DNA of 64,000 nt from Turritopsis dohrnii (lineage: Eukaryota; Cnidaria; Hydrozoa; Anthoathecata; Oceaniidae), in assembly GCA_027922465.2 (NCBI GenBank), contig BQMF02000003.1, positions 2,666,001 through 2,730,000 of the forward strand. Direction: 5' to 3'. This document shows positions 1 to 12,375 of the stretch, piece by piece. Position numbers and translations under genes: made by a program. Every line of letters begins with the position of its first letter. Positions within the stretch are counted from its first letter, which is position 1. The notes under the pieces were generated by a model. It was not told where the DNA came from and did not search any database. It saw nothing but the letters and a program-made list of their open reading frames with translations.

Positions 1-2863
1 TGAATTTTCTTGGGAACAACAACTGGTGATATCATTCTGTTCTGTTCGAACTCTTTTCTTGCAATAACAAACAAGGAACGTAAATCACAGAAACGAAAAG
101 CTACGCCGTTCATAATACTTTGAGCAGTATCACCTGAGAAAAACAGTGCATTTGGGTTCAAGCTGCATTTAAAAAGGAGCAATAATTCTGCTTGTGTGAA
201 ATCTTGAGTTTCATCAACATAAATTTGATGAAAGCCCCATTCTGGCACCACTGACAACTTTAAACGTCTGTAAATGTTAAACAGGACATCCATTTCATCA
301 AAGTAACCCAAATTTACTTTGACTTTAGAATATTTTTCGAAGAACTGATAGATGTCATCACGATTGCCAGTGAAGTTTGGAGCTCGTTTTCGTCCAACAT
401 TTTTATATTCTTCTCGTGTTAGCTGACCATTTTCATTGAGAAAAGATTCTGCCGATCCTTTTATAAAAGATTTGATTTCCATCCACACAAGCGAAGGGTG
501 GCATTCGTCGTTTCCACTCTTATTTATTTTCGGCCAAATCTCCCTGGCAAAAACATCATATGTAACTTCCACTCTTTTCCTATTAAAACACTTGTTCTCC
601 AGTTTCTTGGTCATTTTTTTGTCGTCATTGATTGTTTCCATTTCATCTTTCGAATCGCTTTCCAAATCCATGTTTTCTTCTTGATCTTCATCTTGATAAT
701 CATCTTCATGAAGAACTGGCAAAAAGGACAAATGGGTTTTATTTTTGCCCCATCCAGGAATGCTTTCAACCATCTCGCCTGTTTCTTGTCTTTCAAAGAA
801 CTTATCTCCTTCTAATGATGCATCTAACAACAGCAGTAGATCCTTTGTGGTGGTAAACAACGGATACATATCAGATGGGATTTCCTGTATGGTTTTATGA
901 AACACATTATCTCTGTTAACAGCTTCGTGTGTGCCACCATGACGCAATGCATTGAAATTCTTCTTAATCTCATTACATAACACTTCGTTTTTGGTGATCA
1001 AAAGCTGTCGTAAATCCTCATATTCTTCTTCTTCCAACCTTTCTTCTTCATCTTCTTCTGCATTCACCAGTATTCTTTCCTCTAATGGTGGACTGTTTCT
1101 ATCAGTGAAATACTCCGGAGACAAACATACATCTTCGCAGTCACACGGTCCATCACAAAGACAGGGAACAAAAGTGGAAACGTTCACATCAAGTGGTAAT
1201 TCACTTTTCTCTGGTGTGGGTGTTACATTAGATTCAGTTGCTGGTAAATCATTGTTGTCTTCAGTTTCTTTGAATTTCAACCTTGGCAAATGTGGACCAG
1301 CATTCTTGGCTGCATTCCAGTAGTTATGATAATGTGCCCAAAGCCGATACAAGCAACACGTTGTCTTGCCAGTGCCACTACGTCCAAGAAGTAAGATTGA
1401 ACATTTGTTTTTAGGTTCCAAATGAATCACAGAATGCTCTAACTCGCTAACTTGAAATGGGAAATCATAATGGGCATGAGTAAGTGACAAAATACGGCTA
1501 GCCATTGCAGATGTGAAAGCATAAAACTTTAATATATGGTACTCTTGCTGATTAGGACTAGCAGGTGGAAAAAACAAATATCGATCACCAGGACCAATGT
1601 CCTCAATACTTTTCGATGACATTTTTTTCAAGAAATCCTTTGTAAACGATTCGTTTATATAGACATTTGGAAGTCTTTCATTGTTAATTTCCATTGGCAC
1701 CAATTCTTTGAAACCCTTTAAATGCTTGCGAATAAAGCATGTTTCACCTCTTTGATGTGAACTTTCGATATTTTCGATCATTTTTGGAACATCGTCGTGC
1801 TGCAAAGCTATATTCCAAATACGAATCTTGTCCACATAAACAGACCCTTCTTCAGAATTGAAATCAATTGATGACAAGTGCGTTGCATCTAAACTGCATC
1901 GTGCTGAAAATGATATGGCTACTTCCCACAAAATGCGAATACCTTTATTGACTTTAGCTTCGTATAGCTTGATTCCTTTTCTGACACCTTCAAGTGGCTT
2001 TGCCAGATCTCTGCGCCAATCGCCGTTAGCCAACATCCTTATCTTAATGACGATCTTCTTTTTTATTACAGGGTTAAGTTTTTCATTTTTCATGATTTGC
2101 CATACGTTTTGGGTACATTCTACTTCCCAAGGCAAGCCATCAAACGTCAAGTCATCTTCACTAAACCCGTCTTCATTCACCAGATCTATCACTTCATCAT
2201 CGTTGACCTTTTCATTATTTGGTATTTCGTCATCTGGAGTGGAAGTAGTTGCCGTTTCCATCTCCACAGTTTGCTGTTCAGGATCCTCCTCTGCTATAGG
2301 CTCCTCCTCCTCAGTCTTTGATTTTTCGAAATCCAACGATTGCAAGAAGTCTGAGATTTCGTTGGTTATAGCAACAGGATGAAGGATATTGGGAGCATTT
2401 TTTTCTTTGCTTTCGTCCTTTGTTTTCTTCTCTTGGACATCTTCCTCCAATTCCTCGTCATTTACATTTGTATCGTCTGGTACAGATGAATTAGATGGAT
2501 TATCTTGAGATGGGCCCGGCTCATTTTCTAGTTTAACCTTTTCGGGGGAACTTTTCATTTTCTTCTTTTTCTTCTTCTTCTTTTTCTTGCTTTTGTTTGG
2601 TGTATGTGAATGTGCCCTGTTTTGTTCGTGAGAATGTTTATTTCCTCTTTCAGCATGACTGACGGTTTCCATCGGTTTGGATTCATCTAATTTTTTAGAC
2701 GATAGATCAAATTCAAAATCATAAGAATGCTGTTCAGCTGCAAGTTTTAGCTGCATCATCACATCCTTATGTAATGGTGTCCAAGAAGTATTACAACATT
2801 GAGATATCACATTTAAAATTTGGTGTTTGAAATCTTCTTTTGGTAGAATTTTCAGCATCTTCA
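1..2863 (-). CDS. TRANK1-like superfamily 1 helicase exon (partial, runs off left edge)
   Basis: Minus-strand open frame of about 954 codons with no internal stop, open at position 1. The first part (about 2700-2250) is a low-complexity linker rich in Lys, Glu and Ser, with a run of lysines. A Walker A motif (GRSGTGKTT) lies near 1395-1370 and a Walker B-like YVDETQDFTQAE near 215-180. It is followed by SGDTAQSI, as in UvrD/Rep-type helicases and in TRANK1 (TPR and ankyrin repeat-containing protein 1). A very acidic insert sits between the two helicase motifs (about 1100-650). The exon start at 2863 is chosen because the AG at 2865-2864 leaves a phase that joins the donor at 3199/3198. Known for the family: ATP-dependent nucleic-acid translocase-like domain. 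The real substrate is not known. Family assignment is firm; whether this belongs to the same gene as the TPR exons at 7-39 kb is inferred. Confidence 0.75.
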
Positions 2864-3198
2864 CTAATAAACCTTTCTTTCCTAAAATCAGATTTATATA
2901 ATAATAAATAAATAATAAACCTTTCTTTCCTAAAATGTATCAGATCAAATTGTACAAGAAAGAATTTTTTCATTAAACGAAATCAAATTTTTGCAGAACA
3001 TCTAGGATTCTATATAGGGTTAGATATCACGAGATATTTAAACACATTTCAGGCCTTTGGATTTATTTCCTGTGAACAAAAATCCAGTCAGAACACTTCC
3101 GTTATTAGCTTTAGGGTGAAAAGTAACTACAACCTTCATTTCCCAAGTCATGTGTTATGATCACTGTTCCTGATCAGTTCATATTTACACAGTCTTAC

Positions 3199-3546
3199 CT
3201 GTTTCTAATGTTGTTGATGTTGCATGAAGAAGAGGGGTTGGTGAACGAACAAGGATTATCTTCGCGCAAACGTTGAACCAATCTTTCTCCAATGCTTTCT
3301 TTATTAAATTCTGATAATCCTCTCCACGTAAACCAATTTCATCAACAAGAACCTTCACAAATTCTTCTGCAGTTCCATATTGTATGGCTTTTGACAACTG
3401 AATTGAGTCTAGCATGGTATTTAATGGTCGTTTGAAGAACATTACTAAACACTGAATTTCTTTCCAGGAATTTTGTTCCAGAAGCTCTTGTATTGCCAAT
3501 TCAAAAGTACCCTTGGATACATCAATCTCTTCAATTTCTGATGACT
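3199..3546 (-). CDS. TRANK1-like exon upstream of the helicase exon
   Basis: Open frame of 116 codons with an acceptor (cacttag) just above 3546 and a consensus donor (ag|gtaag) at 3199/3198. It ends in phase 1 and joins the next exon at 2863. The product is helical and leucine-rich with no recognised catalytic motif. It resembles the alpha-helical segment preceding the helicase part of TRANK1-type proteins. An alternative acceptor two bases downstream would start it in phase 0 at 3544. Either way, the join to the exon at 7343-7188 is not obvious, so an intervening exon or a separate first exon may be missing. Confidence 0.6.
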
Positions 3547-5239
3547 CTAAGTGAAAAACATAACTTATCAATGAAAAGAACAGTTTAAATTTTATCTGGT
3601 ATATCAGTTACAGTTTTCAACCTTATCGGAGGATCCTAAAAGAACGTGAGTATATTAGAAAGTTGAGTGAAGCTTGGTTCACTTGGTGGTGCCCTCTGAA
3701 AAATTATGCTGAATTTGTTGTGATAACTTTTGAAAACAGATCAGAAATGGCTGATACTGTTTTGTCCTTGCTTAGTGAATGTTTCGGTTTCATTTCAAGG
3801 GAGGAACTACCGAAAAAATGTCAGGAAATAAGCTTAAATTGCAAAGTTTAACACATTTGTTCTGTTTTGCATATCAAATCTAGGCCTTTATTCCTAATTT
3901 TGTAACAAATGGGATGAAATTTCTCCAAGATTATCAAAAAAGCACTGTAAACTCATTTCCCTCAAAAACATCAAGAAACAAATATCTGTTCCAACTTAAT
4001 CATAACTTATACAGTGATGTATACGGGCTTGCGTGGTGTATACCGGCTTGGTATACACATGCAGAAACCAGCTTCTGGTTAACATGACGTATTTCAAAGA
4101 GAGAGGGTGTGGATTCAACTTGATTCTCACTCGATGATTTTTAAAGTACATTGTGTCAAAATCAAGGTGTACATATAAATAAACAGAACATATTAGTTCC
4201 ACGTAACACTTTTTGACAAAAACTTTTTTGAAACTCTTAGGCCGGCGTCTGTGCCGCAAAAACTTGTCATGCTCGCTGTACAACCAGCAGACCACAGTTT
4301 CTATGCAGAAATCCTTGAGTTAAATATCACTGATAACAGAACAAAAAAGTTCCCACTCATAACCTGGTCCCTTTGGTTCAGCGTGTCGTCAAGTTTGTTG
4401 TTTATCATCCTCTCTCCTCCTCTCTCTGGGAGGATGGCTGCTGTTTGAATATTGTTTAAATATAACTATCGAAAAATACGAAAGCCTAAACAGTAGCACT
4501 GCTTAACGACGGTTTCGGCACACAAAAACCATTGTAATTGTAACAAAACAAAAAAAGGAAAAACAGTATTACTATTACTAATATATTAGCTGTCCTTTAT
4601 AATAATATAACTAGAAAAAAGGTTATGATAAATAAGTAATTAAACAATCTTGTAACTTCATTAAAGGCTAAGACTAAATTTCACTGAATGTAAATATGTT
4701 TTCTGCATCGAAATCCTATAAAATTATTATAATCAGCCTATGAATTAGTCTCTATTAGATGCTGCTTTACAATCTATACTTATCTCTATATCCTATGTTT
4801 AAGGTAGCATTGTTTACCTTTTTAGTCATTACTCAGAATAGTCAGTTAGATTTCAGTTTTTCATAGCAGTTGCTACAGAAAATTCACAGATAGTGTCTAA
4901 AATGGAAAGAGCAAGGAAGGGTTGCAAGTAGTAGTAAGAAGTTATCAAGTACAGTAGTCAAACCTAGCTGTTCTAAGCAAAAGCTTTGCCCAAATTTCCT
5001 GGTACATTAAGACGGTCATCAGTGATTACATAGAATAAAACTAGATCTGGTATTTTGGTTTGCATCATTTGCGTAAAGGGAAGTCCTATGTTAAGTCAGA
5101 ATTGTTTTCAATTTATTAGATGTCGGTTATATTATAATTTTCTCCAAAGGTTTTAAAGAATATATTTTCTCATAAATTGAGTTTTCATGTGTGTGCACTA
5201 TTGAAATGGGTATACATCTTTGGGGTTCGAAGGAAAGGA

Positions 5240-6180
5240 AAATATTCCACTTAGTAAAGGCTATGACATCAGATGCTGGCGACTTAAAAAAGACCATGAT
5301 GTTTAATTATATAGAAAGAAAGTTCATCATGGAAGTGTTATAACATAGACGTGTATTCAGTTCACAAAAGTAAAAACAATACATTCTACCACTAGTCATT
5401 GGAGTTATTATTTAATTACATTGATGAAGGAGTAATCAAACTGATTGAGACTGTCATGCCGAAAGAACTGTATGATGAGTTTGACAGAATAGTTAGAGAA
5501 AATAAGGGTTTAAATGCCTGGACATGGTAGATGGAGAGTCAAGCCAAAGAAAATGTCAAAGTTTAAAGAGAAACTATGTTTTCATGATCCACCTGAGAAA
5601 GCATTCAGAATACTGGAATGAAAGGTAACAGTGAAAGTGATACAGAAAGTGAATGTGAATTTCAACAAGAAGAATATTTCGACAAGTCTGTCAACCAGCT
5701 TCAAATTCATGCAGCGTAGCTTTAGAAATCAAAAAGAATGTAAAAGAAATTCCAAAAATGAGTAGTTTGTGGCACCCAAATCATCATAGCTGACAATAAA
5801 GGATTTGAATCCTCCTAAACTTTTAAACCTTTTTGTCTTGATGTCTTGGTCTTTCTGATGATCCCACATTAGATAATATGTGGTCATTAAGGAGAAGTTT
5901 ACACCAAAAGTTTGATTGTCGCCCAAGATATGATATTTTCATCATCAAAGGGCACAAAAGCATTATCTTTAAGCATGGAAACAACGCAGATAGCAAGCTC
6001 TAAAAAGTTAATTCAAAAGTTGAATGGTTTTGGGCATGGTGTTTCCCATTCTGTTGTTAGATCCCATGAAACATCACTTGCTTAAATGAATATGATCTCT
6101 GAAATAGCTCTACCATCAGTATTTCACAGTAGTGTGTTCACAACTTTTGTTTGAAGTAACATTGACTTCAGAGAAGAAAC
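5240..6180 (+). pseudogene. decayed transposon-like coding tract
   Basis: Short broken plus-strand frames lie end to end, for example around 5400-5530 (LIETVMPKELYDEF) and 5990-6110 (IQKLNGFGHGVSHSVV). They read like protein but are separated by many stops. The second piece resembles repeated uncharacterised ORFs of cnidarian genomes that are probably transposon-derived. No catalytic motif is visible, so the class is unassigned. Confidence 0.3.
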
Positions 6181-6889
6181 AAGATCAGGTAAAGGTTCAA
6201 CACATAGATATGGCCAATGGTACAATAATTCAAAGAAGAAGTGAAGAATCTGCATCAAATGAAGGATTCCAACCAGCTTTACTTTAAGTGAGCGATCTTT
6301 GAAAGAACCATTAATAACATTTCACACTTTGTATTGGGGAAAAAGGAATATGTGTAACTTAATGACAGTACAGATTAAGCCTTGGTTGTCTGAATGAACA
6401 GGAATTTCTCCTGGAACAACTTATTCTAAGATCGACAGATTTCGTAAAATACATCTCACCTAGTTGGACAGGATTTAATACCACAATGTCACAGGCATCT
6501 CTGCATTTTACAAAATACTCATGTTACGGATGATGTTACGGATAATATAAGAAACGAAGAAATAAGAGTTGAGGACTATGATGATGATTATGACGAAGAC
6601 GATTTGATGCGTGCTTATTTGTCGACTATTAATCTTCTACTTTCTGCGTTTCACTTAGTAGTTCACAGTGGATTGAAAAGGTTATGTCTTAAAACGTTTT
6701 CTTTCATGTGTTTTACAATACTCGCGTGCGAATTTTTTTTTTTTTTAATCGATATATTTCCTGCATCCATCAATATGGTTCTTCTTACAGAGAAAGCGTA
6801 TAATATATATGCATGGTGTTACGTATTATGTATAAAAACGTATTATAATAAATATTACGGGTATAACTTATACTAAATTAGATTAAATG

Positions 6890-7175
6890 CCATTAAAATT
6901 AGACAACCTACGTCAGAAATTTTGAATTTTTCTTCTTCTTATGACGTCACAAAATGTTTTTTTTGGGGTTATTACGTCATAACGGACCAGCGAATTTGTG
7001 GGAGCTTTTTTGTTTCAGAACCACTACATACCCCTTAAGATTATCCCAGCATAAAATGTGTGGTCTGCAAGTTGTACAGCGGAATATTTTTTCTGAGCAT
7101 CTTTTTGTTACAAAGACGCCGGCCTATCTTACAAAAAAGGTCAAGCGAACTTTTTGAGTTCAGTTCCCCTTTAAA
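6890..7175. repeat. repeat-like tract with paired TGACGTCA/ACGTCATA motifs
   Basis: Contains ATGACGTCAC at 6940 and TTACGTCATAA at 6971, and ends in a purine/pyrimidine edge CCCCTTTAA near 7170. That edge resembles the TTAA-flanked element termini seen at 39.77 kb. Probably the end of a non-autonomous DNA transposon; no second end was identified. Confidence 0.25.
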
Positions 7176-7187
7176 AGCAATGAAAGG

Positions 7188-8134
7188 TTAATTACTTTCA
7201 AGAGTTTTTGCTTTAACAAGTTCGACCAGAAATTTACACTTGTCTTCATCTTTGGTCACAATTGAAATTCCTTTAACCAAACTTTCTTTACTTTCATTGT
7301 ACTTTTCGGTTTTGTGGAGAGCCATTCCAAGCGCTAGATAGCCCTAAAACCAAAGAATCATTTACACAAATTAATATTATAAAAGAAGTCTTTGTAATTG
7401 GGCTAGAAGATTGAGTTAACTACCTGAGAACAACGGGCATCCTTTTCAACAGATTGCTGGCCGTATTTTGCAGCTTCCCTATAATTTCCCATTTTCAGCA
7501 TCAGTAAGGACAATTCTGCTTTCATTTCAGCTGTATGTTTCTTTTGTCCAACAGGAGCAGTTTCTAAAGCCCACTTGTAAATTCGATTAGCCCAAGAATA
7601 AGACTTCTTTTCAACCATTTTGGTGGCAATATTTCTCCAAAGCAATGAAATTTCCTGATAAAAGAATAAGGAAGTTACTCTACTGTTAGCATCGACATTT
7701 TCTATCATGTGGTAAAACAAAACTTACAAAATCTCTATGTTTGCAAAGTTTATAAGCCATTTCTATCCGTTCGAAGGATTTTTTGTAATGCTCCAATTCC
7801 ATTAAACAAACTGCAAGCATGGTGTTTGCATGTCGTTGATCAGAATCACCAAAATCAAAAATCCTTGCTAGTTCAAGATATCTTGAGAAATTTTGCAATG
7901 CTATCACTATTATTTGTTGATTTTCCTTTTCTTGTAAAATCTTTTGTCCCTTCACAAACCAGAGTTCTTTTAGCTCCTGAAAGAAATTAATTTAAGTTTC
8001 ACGAGAAAAGAAAGGAATAAAAAAATACTCAAATTTAATCCTATTTCTTTAATTATGAATGTGCCATGAAAAGTGAGGAAGTAGATGATTACTTGGTCTG
8101 TATAATGCACTAAGGCGTCTTCAAACAAATCAAA
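7188..8134 (-). CDS. TRANK1-like second TPR block, four exons, with in-frame stop
   Basis: Exons 8134-8093 (14 codons), 7976-7728 (83), 7654-7424 (77) and 7343-7188 (51 codons plus TAA). All have GT-AG borders and phase 0 joins, and the upstream exon at 19134 also ends in phase 0. The products are TPR-like helix pairs. The 77-codon exon and the one after it (GYLALGMALHKTEKYNES...) are clear paralogues of the 77-codon exon 23191-22961 and exon 22427-22283 (GYYRLGMVYYYLKKYRES...). So the TPR exon module was duplicated within the gene. The frame closes at TAA 7190-7188. A possible donor (aagt|gtaaat, near 7238) could bypass this stop, but joining it to 3546 would itself create TAG. Either the gene ends here or a connecting exon is unseen. 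Confidence 0.65.
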
Positions 8135-8684
8135 CTTTGGTTTAAAATTCAAAGAAGAAAAATGATTGAAAAATTTTAGTACACAGCATCTTTATCATTC
8201 CTGATTACTCAGCGACCGTTAAGGCGCTGAGTATTAAAATGGGCCGATTGTTTTTTTTTTTTGTCTGGTGCTTATGAAAGGCTAGTGAAGTTAGACTTGT
8301 TTCCGCGCAATCACGTTTTGCACCATTTTGCTTTGCATCAATGCGTTCAACCCTAACCCTAATCCTTATGTGTCACTACTTTATATACTTCCTAACGTCA
8401 GTATACTGAACTGTCTTCAGATTAATTTCAATTTACTTTCGGTAAGTTTTTGTCCAAACTGCATAAAACTAAATGTGTTTATGTTACTATATTATCACTT
8501 GTTTATTATTTTGCACAAGTTATATTAGTCGTGGAAGTCAGCTAAAACTAACTGGATGTTAAGTGGCTTCTTGCACATTGTTTGAAGTTGACTTCAGTTT
8601 GAACTGTTGTAATAACTTTCATTGTATTATTATGATATATTTGTTTTTCCTTTTTATGCATCCATATAAAAAAAGTCTCAAAAA

Positions 8685-9775
8685 TAAATATATATAATAC
8701 TAGCCGCCAAGGCGGCGTCGCTCGCCGCCCATGTTCAGCATGCGTTGACTTCACGAAAAATAAAATTAAGGAATTGACAACCGAAAGTGTTACCATGTTG
8801 TAGAGCTCGAAAAACTGATTAAAAAAATTTATGGGATCGTTCCGCTACGATCAACCATTACAGAGATATCATTCTTCAAAGATTTTGATGACGTCACAGA
8901 CCCCTCCCAAAAAAATTAGACCCAAATTTTTTGTCACCCCATCGCCTGTATCGCAGACCCGAAAAAACGTCAGTTATCCTAGAGGCAGATTCGAAATCAA
9001 ATATCAAATATCAGTTTAAACAATGGTTCCAAAAAAACCCAAATTTCATGTGTTATTTATTTTTTAAAACAATGGTTGATCAGTACAACAATGCACTCAA
9101 AACGTAGAGAGAAAAAAACTTTTTATTAGCTTTTGTTTTAAAAACGTTACGCGCTCTCTAACATGGGTGCTATCAAACGTAAGGGGGAAAATGGTTTCTC
9201 TTCTTAAAAAGTTCACAAGGAGGAGAGAAAAAAGGCACGTGCTAAATGAATAAATAGAATAAAAAAACGTTCGATTAGAACGCTTAACAATTAAAAGAAG
9301 AAATTAAATTATTAAAAGAAAAGCAAAAAAAAAAACATTTTGTTTTGATATGATACTCTTTTTTTACCTATCGGTTTTTAAACATTTTGATTGCTCAAAA
9401 AAAATGTTCACCCGTCTCAGACAGTCAGGCAAGAGTCAGTGGCAAACCGAACATATGCTGCCACGTTCTGCCACTGCTGCTTTTTGTCCAAAATGTTTAA
9501 TCAGTTAGTTTCTTTGTATTTAGTTGATGTACTGTTTTCAAAGCCAAGTCAACGTGGAATATAAAACTAATAATAATGATAAAAATAAAACGTTATTCCT
9601 ATTAGTTCATCAGCCAAAAAAAGTCACGTTCGATTGGGGTTGCAATGTATTCGCTTCGAACTCACGTCGCACACAAAAAAAGAAATAATTTCGCTCACAA
9701 CTCAATCTACCATTTTGCGTGACTTACAAACAAACAAACAGACAGACGGAGAATCGGCTATTAATATATAGATAT
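8685..9775. repeat. dispersed repeat, about 1.1 kb, non-autonomous
   Basis: Starts with a GC-rich palindromic head (gccgccaaggcggcg at 8703) inside AT-rich DNA. It ends with a CAAACAAACAAACAGACAGACGG microsatellite-like tail followed by TATTAATATATAGAT (about 9728-9775). Positions 8790-8962 match the reverse complement of 32930-33095 with moderate divergence, including cgttccgctacgatcaacca against the cgtttcgctatgaccaacc form. No coding capacity. The tail suggests a retroposed element, but the class is not certain. Confidence 0.5.
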
Positions 9776-11114
9776 AAGGTTAAGCTAGGTATATCACTAT
9801 ACAGTATTTAATACGGAAAGTACAAAAGTATTAAAACGAAGTTGCATCCCTTATTGCTTTATTGCTTAAAATAAAAAAACAGGTATATAGTGCATGCGTA
9901 AGTGAGTTTTTGAACACAAGTAACATTTAGATGTTTGTTTACAATGTGGAAAACCGGAGGAAAACGAACAGCAATTATATACCAAGTGGAAGAAAGTATA
10001 TTTTTTTGCGATAAAAATGTGTGCTGGAAAATACAGGAGAAATTGCCGTATTTCTTTTTATAGTTATCAAATGTGGCTACAAATGAAAATGCACTGAAGT
10101 TGTCTAAAAATGGCTGGAAAAAGATGATGTTATTTACATTGGTGAGAATGGTTTTTATTCTTTTTCGGTAGGAAAAGGTTTGAAAAGTTAGAAGTATATA
10201 ATATACGTAAGTACATGAGTCAAACGGATTGAATCATTTAGGATGCATGTTCTACAAGCAGTTACTGATTTGTTTTGGTAACAAACTTGCTGCTATTTAG
10301 CAAAAAAGATGTGTTTTTTTCATTTTATTTATTTCAAAATGGTTCCACAGTTACGAAATGTGTTGTGGAAATAAGATAGGTGTTATGACTAGCTGTCTTA
10401 AGAACAAAATGCAAGCTCTCATATGCTATTTCTGCACCCATGTCTATCTTTTTGTTAAATCTTTCCAGTTATGAAATTTCATTTAGTAGATTGATGATGT
10501 TTGGTGGTTTGTATGTACTGTCTGCCAGCTATTATGTGTTTGTTTTAGTTGTTTTTGTTTGCTTCTGGTACGATTAGCTGTTCTTCACTGGTTATGCATT
10601 GAAATCTTTTTCTTTTAGGTCAGAAAATAAAAAGTGTATATGCCATTAAAGAAAAGAAACAGGTGGTTAAATATTGAGGGTTAGTAAAGTGAAGAATTTT
10701 GTATTTCGGAAATTCATTAATAATTATTCATTAGTTATTACTATCCAATGCAACTGTGCTACAAAAAAAGCATTGCTGGATGGATTTGTATGGTGGCCGA
10801 GAGCCGCCAAGTAGAAAAGTTGTGTGATTTCACGAAGTTATGTTTCCTTTCATTTCATTTTTTTATTTCATTTTTGTTTTTAGCTTTGTTTTTCACTTTG
10901 TTTTTACTTTTTATAAGTATTTTATTTTTTGTGTGCAACAAATTAAATTTCTTTTTTGTCAATGTTATTTTTGGCGGTTCTCGGCCAAGCAAATTTAATT
11001 TCGTTTTGTGTATCATTACCTTTTTTTTGGCGTTTCTCGGCCAACTTTTAACTTGCAGTGTTTTTATATTTTTGCAGCCTAGATCCTATGGTCTCTCTCT
11101 CTTTTAGCCCGTCA

Positions 11115-11205
11115 GAAAAGAGACGCCCTGGAAACGAGGTTGATTTTTTTTTTCAGTATTATTTTCCCATCAACCTGATCCCAGGGTCTCTTCTCGATTT
11201 TAATC
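11115..11205. repeat. inverted repeat (agagacgccctgg / ccagggtctctt)
   Basis: agagacgccctggaaacgag near 11119 is matched in inverted form by ccagggtctcttctcg near 11180, with gttgatt and atcaacc pairing inside. The unit CCTGGNAACGAGGTTG is a common dispersed sequence in cnidarian DNA as far as I recall. Confidence 0.35.
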
Positions 11206-11548
11206 CCTAAGAAACAGCAACATATTTCACCAGGATGCTTGGCTCTGATTTTTCTCACTGACCTCTGAGCGAGGAGCAAGAACCCTAACTACAATAAACC
11301 GTCGGCACCTTTTCGTGTGTTTGTTGGGGAGTTTGTGAAAAGGCTACGTATCACGGATTTTATCACTTTGTCATTTTTATTACCCGACTAAGCAAGTACG
11401 TTTTTGTTTCATTTCTCAATTAAGACGTCAGTCAAAAACATTGTAAACAATTTTTCTCAGCACAAGGATAACGTATATTATACAACATGATAGTAGTTAT
11501 TTACATTTTTACTATAATTTAAAAAAAAAGTCACCAAAAAAGTCCCCC

Positions 11549-12375
11549 TTAATGCGCAATGCTGCATATTCCATCAAGCGGAATATCATTGATTTCGATG
11601 ATGGCGTGTGGTTGACGACTCTTTCTTTCTCCTCTGATTGCCGCAACCGTATCTCTAATCAGAGAAAATATTATAATCTTCCTCCTTATCCATGTGATGG
11701 TATCAGCTGTAGAAGAATTGGTTTTAACTGCTAAATTTCCGGCTAGTTTCGTCGTGAAGATGGATGTTTCGCGGGCCATGCCACCAGTTGCACCGAAAAT
11801 TAATTGGATTCTCTGGTTATGTTTCCTTTTTTTCTTTCTCTAGAGTGGAGAACATAGCAGCAGTAGATTTTGATTGATACGTCTGAGCTGTTAGGTTGGA
11901 AACCTTTATGTCAAGAAATGCTCTTCTGTATGGTTGCCAAAATCCACAACAGCTGATAACTGCTCTGGCTTCTTCACTTTTTATTGCTGATCTTAGTAGA
12001 TCTTCTGATTCTGTTGCAGCAGGGGGAAGTGGTGGTTCGGTTTGGACGTCAAAGCAACACTCAACTAGCAGTTTGGCAAGGAGGTCTCGAAGATGGTTGT
12101 GACGAGCCATCATGTATCCGCCAAGATGACAGTTCAGCGCGTGTTGCAACGAGAACTTACTTTTGCAAGCACAGAATTGAAGGACGTCTTTGAGTTCCCA
12201 ATTGTAACGCAAGTGAAGCATATAAAAAAAACCCTCTTGTTTCTTGAGGGCAAATCTCTCTTCTTTTAGAGGGAGTGTAGAAAGCCAAATTGAAGCCCCA
12301 TCTAACCGGTTGATGTCGTTTACTTTCACCTCGGCGGAAGCCGTCGTCGTTTTGAGTTGTTCTAGAGTGCGCCAT
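11549..12375 (-). pseudogene. 5'-truncated reverse transcriptase element, C-terminal domain only
   Basis: The minus frame 12329-11817 reads GASIWLSTLPLKEE, then a zinc-knuckle-like CACKSKFSLQHALNC (CxC...HxxxxC). Next come a RHNHLRDLLAKLL helix and a PD-(D/E)XK-like tail with FLDIKVSN. A second frame, 11779-11549 (TADTITWIRRKIIIFSLIRD...), continues the same domain after a frameshift. It corresponds part by part to the C-terminal region of the larger copy at 25.0-27.7 kb but differs clearly in sequence, so it is a different subfamily. Loss of the 5' part is typical of non-LTR retrotransposition. Not functional. Confidence 0.6.

Larger units (their letters stand above)
3547..7187. other. intron or intergenic DNA, no supported host exon
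   Basis: Stops are dense in all frames and only short chance ORFs occur. AT-rich, with TA-rich stretches at 4570-4640. Two weak transposon-like tracts are listed separately (5200-6500 and 6890-7180). If the TPR exons and the helicase exons form one gene, this is an intron. Confidence 0.5.

Noticed and set aside
160..180. Apparent one-base frameshift in the helicase exon near the DETQD box
   Set aside because: On careful re-reading of the T5 run the frame stays open (QAELLLLFKCSLNPNALFFSGD), so the exon is intact.
436..2382. Several plus-strand ORFs (82-174 codons) across 0.4-2.4 kb
   Set aside because: They are shadows of the minus-strand helicase exon. Their Ser/Phe-rich composition is the antisense of Glu/Lys-rich coding sequence.
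2791..2973. 60-codon minus ORF overlapping the start of the helicase exon
   Set aside because: Out of frame with the long helicase exon and made largely of intron sequence with a 22-base duplication.
3663..4448. Two plus-strand ORFs of 62 and 65 codons
   Set aside because: No recognisable domain, no splice context, and amino-acid composition as expected by chance.
10748..11107. 119-codon plus-strand ORF rich in Phe and Leu
   Set aside because: Produced by the T-rich tracts attached to the GGCGG-CTCTCGGCC repeats; no real protein character.
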